From Phycisphaerales bacterium (GTDB lineage: Bacteria; Planctomycetota; Phycisphaerae; Phycisphaerales; UBA1924), in the NCBI GenBank assembly GCA_026982035.1, contig JALSHW010000008.1, positions 1 through 6,868 on the forward strand: a DNA stretch of 6,868 nt. The letters run 5' to 3'. The position numbers and the translations under genes are program-made. The notes under the pieces are model-generated. The model was not told the DNA's origin, did no database searches, and was given only the letters and a program-made list of their open reading frames with translations. The stretch's first letter is position 1. Every line of letters begins with the position of its first letter. This document shows, in pieces, positions 1-5,580 of this stretch.

Positions 1-173
1 GTCTAGTTGCGACTTGCTTTCAGGCCGGGGTTGATTACACTGGCGTCGAGGTCGTCGGCTGAGTATCTGCAGTTGCGACTTGCTTTCAGGCCGGGGTTGA
101 TTACACTTGCTTGGTGGACACGGATCGGTTGAAAATAGTTGCGACTTGCTTTCAGGCCGGGGTTGATTACACT
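1..173 (+). CRISPR. CRISPR array, type II-C, right-hand end (3 repeats visible)
   Basis: Three identical 36-nt repeats, beginning GTTGCGACTTGC and ending TTGATTACACT, lie at 6-41, 72-107 and 138-173. They are separated by two different 30-nt spacers (42-71 and 108-137); bases 1-5 are the end of another spacer, so the array continues to the left. Every repeat, and also the stray copy at 4994, is preceded by an A, so the true unit could be 37 nt with 29-nt spacers. The strand is set by the tracrRNA at 5120-5243, whose anti-repeat is complementary to the plus-strand repeat. The array is therefore transcribed rightward, towards the 3' end of cas2 and against the cas operon. Neither spacer matches elsewhere in the window by eye. 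No leader is visible. Confidence 0.97.
168..173 (+). promoter_or_regulatory. Putative promoter inside each CRISPR repeat (-10 TACACT)
   Basis: Repeat positions 9-14 read TTGCTT and positions 31-36 read TACACT, with 16 nt between, a plausible sigma-70 promoter inside the repeat. The copies of the -10 are at 36-41, 102-107 and 168-173. Transcription would start about 6-7 nt into the next spacer, leaving roughly a 24-nt guide. Repeat-embedded promoters ending in a similar TACAAT box are known from Neisseria type II-C arrays. The element is seen in the sequence; its activity is inferred. Confidence 0.5.
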
Positions 174-222
174 TCTTCCCGCTGTAAGCACTGGTGAAAC
201 AAGGAGATAGGCCGAGTTGGAG

Positions 223-555
223 TCAGAAGAGTTCGAGCTGAGCGGGTGGAGATTCGGGTGTTCTGCGCTTTTTTCCCCAGAAAATTCGCATCCGCTCGAA
301 CTGTTTATCAGTGATCGTGATGACACGGACCTCTCCTTCGGGTGGAACCGCTCGCTCGATTCGCGCAATATGCACGGCTGCATTTTCGCGGCTTGCACAA
401 TGACGAATATACACCGAATACTGCATCATTGCAAACCCATCTTTCAAAAGGACCTTGCGAAACTGGGCGTAGTGCCTGCGCCCGGCTTTGGTGTTGGTCG
501 GAAGATCGAACATCGCAAGAACCCACATGAATCGGTATCCGCTGAATGCAGGCAT
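223..555 (-). CDS. cas2: CRISPR-associated endonuclease Cas2 (type II-C)
   Basis: This 110-residue protein is the right size for Cas2, the dimeric bridge that joins two Cas1 dimers in the spacer-integration complex. The first beta strand reads WVLAMFDLPT, with the conserved Asp at residue 17; the ferredoxin-like core follows (RKVLLKDGFAMMQYSVYIR around residues 33-51), then a basic stretch GKKRRTP and a tail ending QLELF as in many II-C Cas2 proteins. The ATG at 555 lies three bases past the cas1 stop codon, and the GGAG that serves as its ribosome binding site is inside the end of cas1, so the two are translationally coupled. Only 49 bases separate its stop codon from the last CRISPR repeat. 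Confidence 0.95.
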   Translation of the reverse strand: MPAFSGYRFMWVLAMFDLPTNTKAGRRHYAQFRKVLLKDGFAMMQYSVYIRHCASRENAAVHIARIERAVPPEGEVRVITITDKQFERMRIFWGKKRRTPESPPAQLELF

Positions 556-558
556 GGA

Positions 559-1506
559 TTACTCCGCCTCGTCGAACACTTCGACGGGGATGAGCAGTTC
601 GGGCTTGCCTGTTGAATATGATTTAGCCAGTGAAGCGGCGTATCGAACCAGAGCCGCATCGAGCGGGCCAAGTGTTGGCTCAGTGCTCACTGGGGTGATG
701 TTTACCGAAGCGGTGAGTGTCAGAAGCAACTCCGCTTTGGTTTCTTGGTCAAGGTATTGGCGTCCTGATTTGATGATCCGACGAACACGCCGATCAATCA
801 TCGGACGCAATGGTTCAATGAGATCATCAGCCAAGCAAAAAGCGTTCGATCGGTTGGCGTGATGAATCCCGATGGCGGGCATCAATCCGGCACCCACCAA
901 CGCGCGAGCAATCGCGGCCCGAAGCACGGTGTAGCCATAGTCGAGCAATGAGTTGTGCGGCGTACGCTCGCCGGGGGTTCGCTTGAACTTGAAATCCCTC
1001 TTGGGTGGAAACAGGGCTTGCCAATACACGCGGGCGGCTTGTGCTTCGACATTGGTGGTGTCGTTGGATTTGACTTCATGAACCATTTGCATCAGTCGGC
1101 GATGGGCAGGTGTGTCGGGAGCGAGATTCTCGGCTTGCGCTTTGATCTTGGTTTTGACCAGTGTTGTCCAGAGTTGTTTCTTGAGTACCTTCGAGCAGTC
1201 GATCTGATCTTGAATGCGCCAGATTTGTTCGGTGTGCGATGAGATCGGGAGCATGATGGCGGCGGGGAGGTGGTCATTGCCGCACACAACGAGGGCTGCT
1301 CCATGTTCCGCCAGTGTCGCGAGTGCGGCATGGGTGTAAGTCACCTCGCGGTGATCGACGACAACCAGCCCGAGGTCTTCGCAGGCGATTCGTTGACGCA
1401 TTTCAAGATCACGCCGAGATTGACCATCGCGGATGATGAGCAACTGGTTATTCTCGATCGCAAGGTGCGCACGCTCGGCACTGATTTCGATGGTTCGTCG
1501 GGCCAT
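559..1506 (-). CDS. cas1: CRISPR-associated integrase Cas1 (type II)
   Basis: This 315-residue protein is Cas1, the metal-dependent integrase that inserts new spacers at the leader end of the array together with Cas2. The N-terminal beta domain covers about residues 1-85. The alpha-helical catalytic domain carries the conserved glutamate E154 in TNVEAQAARVYWQALF, the histidine pair H215-H216 in AIGIHHANRSNAF, and the acidic patch D227/D228/E231 in LADDLIEPLRP. These correspond to the metal ligands of Cas1, so the enzyme should be active. It lies 42 bases after the cas9 stop codon and is followed at 3 bases by cas2, the standard II-C order. I see no good ribosome binding site before the ATG, so translation may depend on read-through from cas9 mRNA or be weak. 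Residues after about 300 (PVEVFDEAE) are a short acidic tail. Confidence 0.96.
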   Translation of the reverse strand: MARRTIEISAERAHLAIENNQLLIIRDGQSRRDLEMRQRIACEDLGLVVVDHREVTYTHAALATLAEHGAALVVCGNDHLPAAIMLPISSHTEQIWRIQDQIDCSKVLKKQLWTTLVKTKIKAQAENLAPDTPAHRRLMQMVHEVKSNDTTNVEAQAARVYWQALFPPKRDFKFKRTPGERTPHNSLLDYGYTVLRAAIARALVGAGLMPAIGIHHANRSNAFCLADDLIEPLRPMIDRRVRRIIKSGRQYLDQETKAELLLTLTASVNITPVSTEPTLGPLDAALVRYAASLAKSYSTGKPELLIPVEVFDEAE

Positions 1507-1548
1507 GACGAAGTTATCGGCCAGTACGGAAAGGCAAATCAGTCTGAA

Positions 1549-4500
1549 TCAGTCATTGGCCCAGCGGATTTGTCCTACGGGCGTGACGGTGACCTTTCGG
1601 GCGTTGAATTTGTGCATATTTGCTGGAGAAACATAGAGATTGAGCGGCTTGAGATCGCCAGCCGTTCGAGCATCTGTGTGTAGTTTGTAATATAGTCGGC
1701 AATTGCCTTGATCCATTTTCCTCACCACACACAGAATCCGTCCCAGCTCACCTTTGGGATCGTCAATCTCGAAGAGTTCGCCGATCGACAGACTCATCAC
1801 GAACTTGCCAGCATCGGTATCGGATTGATCGACGAGTGGGAGTGACTTGCCGTTGATTTTGGTACGGCCACGCACGGCGGCATCCCACATGGTGGTCACT
1901 TCGCCGATCCATGTTGGATTCCCTTTCTTGTCGGTTGATTCTCGATAGGTGATGTGGTGGTTGTTGCCTGGCTGGGTGAAATGGAACTCGCGGCGGTTGC
2001 TGACTTGGCGGAGTGTGGATTTGTTTTCGAGGAGCCGGACTCGTTTGATTGGCACGCCGCTGGGCATGGTGGGGGCGTTGTCGCCCTCGAAACACCCTTT
2101 GGGATACGCCGCCTTTGCGAATGGATCGACATCCATGCCCCTTAGGTGGTTAGCAAGAATCTCACGGATGCCCTTGTCGCGGACTTTGGCCAGATGCTTG
2201 GCATTCTTGACCTCGGCGATGACTTTCCGCCGAACAAATGTGCCGGGATCTTCTGTCCAGTCCTTGGCGTGCATCCGGTTGATGCCATGGCCAACACTTC
2301 CCGGTTTGATACGGTGTTCGGGATCATCGCCCTTGAACTTCTGGGTTGGGCCATAGAAGGTATCCTCGTGCAGAGCACCAGAAAGCCGGCGGAGTACCCT
2401 GTGCGAAACCGTGATGTTCTTGACCGATTGTTCGGCTTGCTGTCGCAGATCAGGCCACGGGCACAGTTGCCCATCGCCTCGAGATTTGGCGAAGCGTTGG
2501 ATGCGTGCTTGGGTAATCAATGCGATCGTGATGGCATCGACGGCATGGTGTCGATGGTCGGCACGGGTCTTCTCGCCGTCGTCAGAGAGGATATTGTTGA
2601 GTTTCCATCGTCGGCGGAGTTCTGCGGTCATCGAGCCGCGAGGCATGACCATCTTGGCACCGAGGCATTGGAGATACTGGGTCACGCATCGAGAAATGTA
2701 TTGGGTATCGACGAGTTGGCGAGCGACGAACTGATCGAGTTCGAGTTCTTTCTGAGTGAATCGGCGATACTTGTAGTTGCCGAGTTTCCATGCTCGAAAG
2801 CAGACCTCGTCGTACTTCTCAGGATCAGAATCAGCAAGCCATTCATACGGTGTTTTATCACCTTTGTCCGCGTTTTCATTCCTGAACACCACAACCTTAT
2901 TGGCCATCGAATCATCGAGCGATCGCCAGCGAGGAAGGATGTGATCGACATCGGTGGCATCGGAGAGCATTTGCTTGAACGAAATAGATTCCCCAGAATA
3001 CACACAAGTCCGATTCTGTTCGTCCCAGAGTAGGTATTTATTGATCTTGCTCCGCGTCACCTTGTCGCCCGCCTTGGCGATTTCATCGCCAGCGTGTTCG
3101 CGTATCTTCCTCCGCTTGGCATTTTCAAACCGAATCTCTTTGCGTTTCTCGAACGAGTTCTTTGTTTCACGCGCCAGTTCAACATGAATTCGATCGAATG
3201 GTTTCTCATCGTTCTGCGTTCGATCTTTACAGTGTTCACGGATGATGGCGTTGACCGTCTTGCGCACTTCTACAAGGGCTTGACGGACAATCGGATTGGG
3301 TAGGTCAGGGGATTCGGGGAGCAATGTTTGCTGGTCAATCACCTGCTCGTCCGGGCGAAGATACCCGGCGGCATGGAGCGCCGAGTCAGATTCATCATTG
3401 CCCATATAAAACTTGCCCTCTTCAAGATATGGCAAGAGTTTCTTGATGACATACTTCGAGTGGTTGGCATAACTGTCAGGAAGGTGCGCCCCGCTGGCAC
3501 GCTCGGCTTGCTCGTGGTCAAGCCCGCATTGGTTGACGAGTGCCGAGATCGCAACATCCTCGCGATCTTCCTCGATCAGAATCTTGACGATCCGATCTTT
3601 GATTCGATCATCAATATCCCAGTAGCCCTTGCCAAGAACATTCTTTCCTGAGAGTGTCGCATCTGTAAAGTGCCCCTGGAGTTTGTCGCGTCCGCCGCCA
3701 TCGTCTTTCTCAAAGTTGAACCGGACATCTTCGGCAAACTTGAGTTTCTTGCGGATCTGATCGAATGTTCTTGATTTTCCTGTTGAGAGATAGTCGATGG
3801 TGATGGCTCGTTCTTCGGGAGAGAGTCGCCGCTCTTCGCCGGTTGAGCGGTCGACGATCTTAAGGTTGTTCACTTCTTGAACAATGCGGAACCGTTGGGC
3901 AGCCCGATCAGCAATAGGGCACCGCTTGAGCCGTCGTTCGAGATCACAACTCCCGATGACACTTTTAGGCCAATACATTTTCCGTTGAAAGAAAATTCGC
4001 CGATGAATCCGATCGTGAACATCATCACTGAGCAGCTTCGGGTGGTATGCCCGTTGTTTTTCAAACACCGTCTCGAACTCATGTTCGTACATATCGCGCC
4101 GGGTGTGCCGATTGCGGATGCCCTTTGGCTCGTCTTCAACCGACTCGATCTCTCCTGTGCCGATCTTATAAAGATACTCCCCAAGCGTTCGGCACTGGGT
4201 ATCTTCGATCCGCCCAGCCAATGCACTGATCTCGGCAAGCATCCCTTTGGTCTCGCTTGCCTTCGCTTTATCCGTCTTGCGATTCGACAGGAACCCTCGC
4301 CGTTGATTCAAATGAATCAATACCCGCCCGATCTCATACGCCGAGAGGTGTTCATCGAGTGCCTTGGCTCGAAGTGGGTACGGATTCATCCCGATCACTT
4401 CTTCAAACTCGGCTTCATCCGTAGGCAGCAACCCAACCGATTGCAGATACCGAATCAAGAACCGCTTACGCCGAGATCGCCGGGCAATCTGTCGGCGGGC

Positions 4501-4677
4501 ACCGCGAGACTCCCGCCGAGCCTGCGTCTTGGATTGCTCGCCCCCCTGCTGATCCCGATCCACCCCTTCGGGGAAGATTCGCACGCCCGATGCAATGATC
4601 GTGCCAGTTTTCCCTGAATCATCAAGGACAGTCCAACCGATGGAAGCAGTGCCGATATCGAGTCCCAATGTCCGCAT
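1549..4677 (-). CDS. cas9: CRISPR-associated RNA-guided endonuclease Cas9, type II-C
   Basis: This 1042-residue protein is a compact Cas9 of the II-C class, which cuts both DNA strands under crRNA:tracrRNA guidance. In order: RuvC-I with D7 in MRTLGLDIGTASIGW; an Arg-rich bridge helix at about 49-73; the REC lobe up to about 480; RuvC-II with E500 in DRIHVELARE; the HNH domain with D578 and H579 in DVDHILPRW and a metal-ligand Asn, probably N602, in NENADKGDKTPYEW; RuvC-III with H711 and D714 in HHAVDAITIAL; then the PAM-interacting C-terminal part from about 780. All nuclease residues are present. The ATG at 4677 has a good GGAG (4685-4688) seven bases upstream and gives the classical N terminus. 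It leads the operon, with cas1 42 bases downstream. No csn2 or cas4 is seen. The PAM cannot be read from sequence. Confidence 0.97.
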   Translation of the reverse strand: MRTLGLDIGTASIGWTVLDDSGKTGTIIASGVRIFPEGVDRDQQGGEQSKTQARRESRGARRQIARRSRRKRFLIRYLQSVGLLPTDEAEFEEVIGMNPYPLRAKALDEHLSAYEIGRVLIHLNQRRGFLSNRKTDKAKASETKGMLAEISALAGRIEDTQCRTLGEYLYKIGTGEIESVEDEPKGIRNRHTRRDMYEHEFETVFEKQRAYHPKLLSDDVHDRIHRRIFFQRKMYWPKSVIGSCDLERRLKRCPIADRAAQRFRIVQEVNNLKIVDRSTGEERRLSPEERAITIDYLSTGKSRTFDQIRKKLKFAEDVRFNFEKDDGGGRDKLQGHFTDATLSGKNVLGKGYWDIDDRIKDRIVKILIEEDREDVAISALVNQCGLDHEQAERASGAHLPDSYANHSKYVIKKLLPYLEEGKFYMGNDESDSALHAAGYLRPDEQVIDQQTLLPESPDLPNPIVRQALVEVRKTVNAIIREHCKDRTQNDEKPFDRIHVELARETKNSFEKRKEIRFENAKRRKIREHAGDEIAKAGDKVTRSKINKYLLWDEQNRTCVYSGESISFKQMLSDATDVDHILPRWRSLDDSMANKVVVFRNENADKGDKTPYEWLADSDPEKYDEVCFRAWKLGNYKYRRFTQKELELDQFVARQLVDTQYISRCVTQYLQCLGAKMVMPRGSMTAELRRRWKLNNILSDDGEKTRADHRHHAVDAITIALITQARIQRFAKSRGDGQLCPWPDLRQQAEQSVKNITVSHRVLRRLSGALHEDTFYGPTQKFKGDDPEHRIKPGSVGHGINRMHAKDWTEDPGTFVRRKVIAEVKNAKHLAKVRDKGIREILANHLRGMDVDPFAKAAYPKGCFEGDNAPTMPSGVPIKRVRLLENKSTLRQVSNRREFHFTQPGNNHHITYRESTDKKGNPTWIGEVTTMWDAAVRGRTKINGKSLPLVDQSDTDAGKFVMSLSIGELFEIDDPKGELGRILCVVRKMDQGNCRLYYKLHTDARTAGDLKPLNLYVSPANMHKFNARKVTVTPVGQIRWAND

Positions 4678-4683
4678 GTTCGT

Positions 4684-4702
4684 ACTCCGTTCAGAATGGA
4701 GT
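4684..4702 (-). promoter_or_regulatory. cas9 ribosome binding site held in a small hairpin
   Basis: In the cas9 mRNA the GGAG ribosome binding site is the 3' arm of a 5-bp stem (ACTCC / GGAGT) with a 9-nt loop. The stem could mask the site and lower translation. The pairing is seen in the sequence; a regulatory effect is inferred and the stem is short. Confidence 0.4.
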
Positions 4703-4707
4703 GTGTG

Positions 4708-4732
4708 CCCTTGATCCTTTGTGTATCAAGGG
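4708..4732 (-). repeat. Hairpin between the tRNA and cas9
   Basis: A perfect 8-bp inverted repeat (CCCTTGAT / ATCAAGGG) with a 9-nt loop lies in the 61-base leader between the tRNA 3' end and the cas9 start. There is no T-run after it on either strand, so it does not look like an intrinsic terminator. It could protect the 5' end of cas9 mRNA after tRNA processing, or be a protein site. Confidence 0.5.
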
Positions 4733-4738
4733 TTAGAA

Positions 4739-4810
4739 TGGAGCCGATGGGATTCGAACCCACTACCTGCGAAATATCAGCTCGCCGCACATCCATTGTG
4801 CCTCGACCCC
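4739..4810 (-). tRNA. tRNA-Ile (anticodon GAU)-like gene
   Basis: The minus strand folds as a 72-nt cloverleaf. The acceptor is GGGGTCG/CGGCTCC (7 bp with two G.U pairs) followed by discriminator A; the D arm is GCAC/GTGC with a 7-nt loop holding GG; the anticodon arm is GCGAG/TTCGC with loop CTGATAT, giving anticodon GAT with T33; the variable loop is AGGTA; the T arm is GTGGG/CCCAT with loop TTCGAAT. CCA is not encoded. Two positions are unusual: base 8 is A where tRNAs have T, and the end of the D loop lacks the usual A21. It may be a diverged or mobile-element tRNA, or a decaying copy. It lies 61 bases upstream of cas9 on the same strand with no terminator between, so the two could share a transcript. 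Confidence 0.7.
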
Positions 4811-4816
4811 GAATAG

Positions 4817-4847
4817 GCCTTCCTCACGCAACGAGGAAGGCTTTTTT
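4817..4847 (+). terminator. Rho-independent terminator (plus strand)
   Basis: A perfect 9-bp stem GCCTTCCTC / GAGGAAGGC with a 7-nt loop is followed by six T residues. It would stop rightward transcription, that is, antisense transcripts coming out of cas9 and the tRNA, before the tracrRNA region. On the minus strand the same stem sits right before the tRNA 5' end and has no T-run after it. An outer 8-bp inverted repeat, GTGCCTCG (4798-4805) and CGAGGCAC (4857-4864), encloses the hairpin. Confidence 0.75.
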
Positions 4848-4993
4848 GAGCCTAGGCGAGGCACTTTAGGAATTCAAACAGTTTCCTAGATTTAAGTTGA
4901 CAAAAACGACTTTGTACCTACACTATACACATAGGTATCAGCGCGCGGCACAAAATTGGTTGTATGACCGATGCCGCAACATACTGAAATCTA
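4848..4993. other. Divergent control region between tRNA/cas9 and the tracrRNA side
   Basis: No gene is seen here. The stretch is AT-richer than its surroundings and must hold the promoter for the leftward tRNA-cas9-cas1-cas2 unit. The best minus-strand -10 I can find is TATAGT (complement of 4922-4927), without a convincing -35. On the plus strand a much better promoter is present (4897-4924). The two would overlap and fire divergently. Confidence 0.4.
4897..4924 (+). promoter_or_regulatory. Predicted sigma-70 promoter upstream of the solitary repeat
   Basis: A perfect -35 TTGACA (4897-4902) is followed after 16 bases by TACACT (4919-4924). The -10 and the spacing equal those of the promoter suggested within the CRISPR repeats. 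Transcription would start near 4931 and run through the degenerate repeat and on into the tracrRNA, giving an RNA of about 310 nt that ends at the terminator at 5243. Confidence 0.5.
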
Positions 4994-5029
4994 GCTGCGA
5001 CTTGCTCCCATGCCGGGGTTGATTACACC
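4994..5029 (+). repeat. Solitary degenerate CRISPR repeat between cas9 and tracrRNA
   Basis: This 36-nt element matches the array repeat at 31 of 36 positions; the changes are at repeat positions 2, 14, 15, 18 and 36. The part that pairs with the tracrRNA is nearly intact: positions 20-35 are perfectly complementary to 5121-5136, and the lower stem keeps seven of eight pairs. The embedded promoter is weakened (TTGCTC and TACACC). It has the same orientation as the tracrRNA and no second repeat 66 bases away on either side, so it is a single unit and not an array. It could be a relic of a second array or a functional guide-RNA part. Confidence 0.9.
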
Positions 5030-5084
5030 AGCGGGGCAGAGGTCGCTCGCAGGTCTTCTTCTCAGAATACGGGAAGAGGCACCC

Positions 5085-5113
5085 TTGACAAGCCATCAAT
5101 CATCATGTATCCT
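5085..5113 (+). promoter_or_regulatory. tracrRNA promoter
   Basis: A consensus -35 TTGACA (5085-5090) is followed after 17 bases by TATCCT (5108-5113). Initiation about 7 bases later falls at 5120, the first base of the anti-repeat, which supports both calls. A second possible -10, TATAGT at 5117-5122, has no matching -35. Confidence 0.7.
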
Positions 5114-5119
5114 CAGTAT

Positions 5120-5243
5120 AGTGTAATCAACCCCGGTCTGTGAGTCTTGTCGTAACAAGATGAGTCCTTCGGGACAACATTCGCAGGCCACGCTCTAAGG
5201 AGCGACCAGCCGACCACATTGAAAGATGCCGTCGGCCTTTTTT
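5120..5243 (+). ncRNA. tracrRNA of the type II-C system
   Basis: The anti-repeat at 5120-5156 is complementary to the CRISPR repeat: 17 perfect bases AGTGTAATCAACCCCGG (5120-5136), four more pairs including a G.U, an internal loop, and an 8-bp lower stem GTCGTAAC (5149-5156) pairing with the repeat start GTTGCGAC through one wobble. The internal loop suits RNase III cleavage. The tail holds a hairpin GTCC-TTCG-GGAC (5164-5175), a second hairpin CGCTC-TAAG-GAGCG (5191-5204), and a terminator stem GCCGAC/GTCGGC (5209-5214 and 5231-5236) with T6 (5238-5243). These correspond to the nexus-like and 3' hairpins that Cas9 binds. The length is about 124 nt. It is transcribed opposite to cas9 and in the same direction as the array. 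Confidence 0.93.
5209..5243 (+). terminator. tracrRNA Rho-independent terminator
   Basis: The stem GCCGAC/GTCGGC, with an inner CAT/ATG pairing around the loop TGAAAG, is followed by six T residues. In type II systems this hairpin is also the last structural element of the tracrRNA. Confidence 0.85.
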
Positions 5244-5257
5244 ATGCGATGCCAGAA

Positions 5258-5294
5258 AATAAAACAAGCCATGACGCGATGCCAGGGCTTGTTT
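5258..5294 (-). terminator. Rho-independent terminator (minus strand)
   Basis: A 9-bp perfect stem AAACAAGCC/GGCTTGTTT (5262-5270 and 5286-5294) with a 15-nt loop is followed on the minus strand by TATTTT. It would end leftward transcription arriving from beyond 5306 and so keep it out of the tracrRNA. No intact minus-strand gene is visible upstream of it, so it may be left over from a lost gene. Confidence 0.55.
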
Positions 5295-5305
5295 CCCAAA
5301 AATGG

Positions 5306-5325
5306 AGCCGGGGGGAATCGAATGG
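5306..5325 (-). other. tRNA 3'-end-like fragment (possible integration scar)
   Basis: The minus strand reads TTCGATTCCCCCCGGCTCCA, the shape of a T loop, the 3' T stem, the acceptor and the discriminator. It equals the corresponding end of the tRNA at 4739 in 17 of 20 positions. The 5' T-stem partner is missing (GACCA where GGGGG is needed) and I find no acceptor 5' strand or anticodon arm, so it is not a working tRNA. Integrases often use tRNA 3' ends, which makes an attachment-site relic possible; decay of a tRNA gene is equally possible. Confidence 0.35.
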
Positions 5326-5545
5326 TCGACGAGTTTACTATTCTCCGGGGAAAGTGGCGTATTCTACAGAGCGCGCAGCGCCTGTCGCAGCGCGAGAGCT
5401 TTGGGTTTAAATGAGCGTGAGATTGGCAAGATTCCAGCAGCGGATTTGCTAGAAATCTTCGCCCGCGAGGCCACGGGTGGCCCGTGTCCGCGTTCAGTGG
5501 CTGAGGTTGGGGCCGGTCGGAAGTAATTAGTTCTGGCTCTCGGCG
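5326..5545. other. Stretch without a convincing gene
   Basis: Short open frames exist on both strands (for example 5302-5526 plus), but none has a recognisable family, a ribosome binding site or a consistent codon pattern. I see no clear promoter, repeat or RNA fold. It could be remnant sequence linked to the tRNA-like scar and the minus-strand terminator next to it. Confidence 0.4.
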
Positions 5546-5572
5546 TAAACCTTCAAATTATTTGAGGGTTTA
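5546..5572. promoter_or_regulatory. 27-bp palindrome, likely AbiEi operator 1
   Basis: Two 13-base arms (5546-5558 and 5560-5572) are symmetric around the T at 5559, with a single T-G mismatch. As a hairpin it would have no proper loop, so a DNA site for a dimeric repressor is more likely. Known AbiEi antitoxins bind inverted repeats in their own promoter. Confidence 0.55.
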
Positions 5573-5580
5573 TGGCGAAT

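Noticed and set aside
3..398. Minus-strand open frame containing SVINPGLKASRN three times
   Set aside because: The repeated peptide is only the translation of the CRISPR repeats; the rest overlaps cas2 in another frame.
2146..3033. Long plus-strand open frame (295 codons) opposite cas9
   Set aside because: It lies fully within cas9, which has clear domains and all catalytic residues. The antisense frame has no recognisable domain and is a by-product of GC-rich codon use.
4708..4732. Intrinsic terminator between the tRNA and cas9
   Set aside because: The stem is perfect, but no T-run follows on either strand.
4994..5119. A second CRISPR array between cas9 and tracrRNA
   Set aside because: Only one repeat copy is present; the next complementary segment (5120-5156) is in the opposite sense and is the tracrRNA anti-repeat.
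5302..5526. Plus-strand open frame of 74 codons starting MEPGGIEW
   Set aside because: Its start is the antisense of the tRNA-end-like segment, a common source of false frames; there is no ribosome binding site and no known family.
5306..5560. A tmRNA (ssrA) gene on the minus strand ending at 5306
   Set aside because: The 3' end looks right and a terminator follows, but there is no T-stem partner, no matching 5' acceptor strand and no clear tag peptide.
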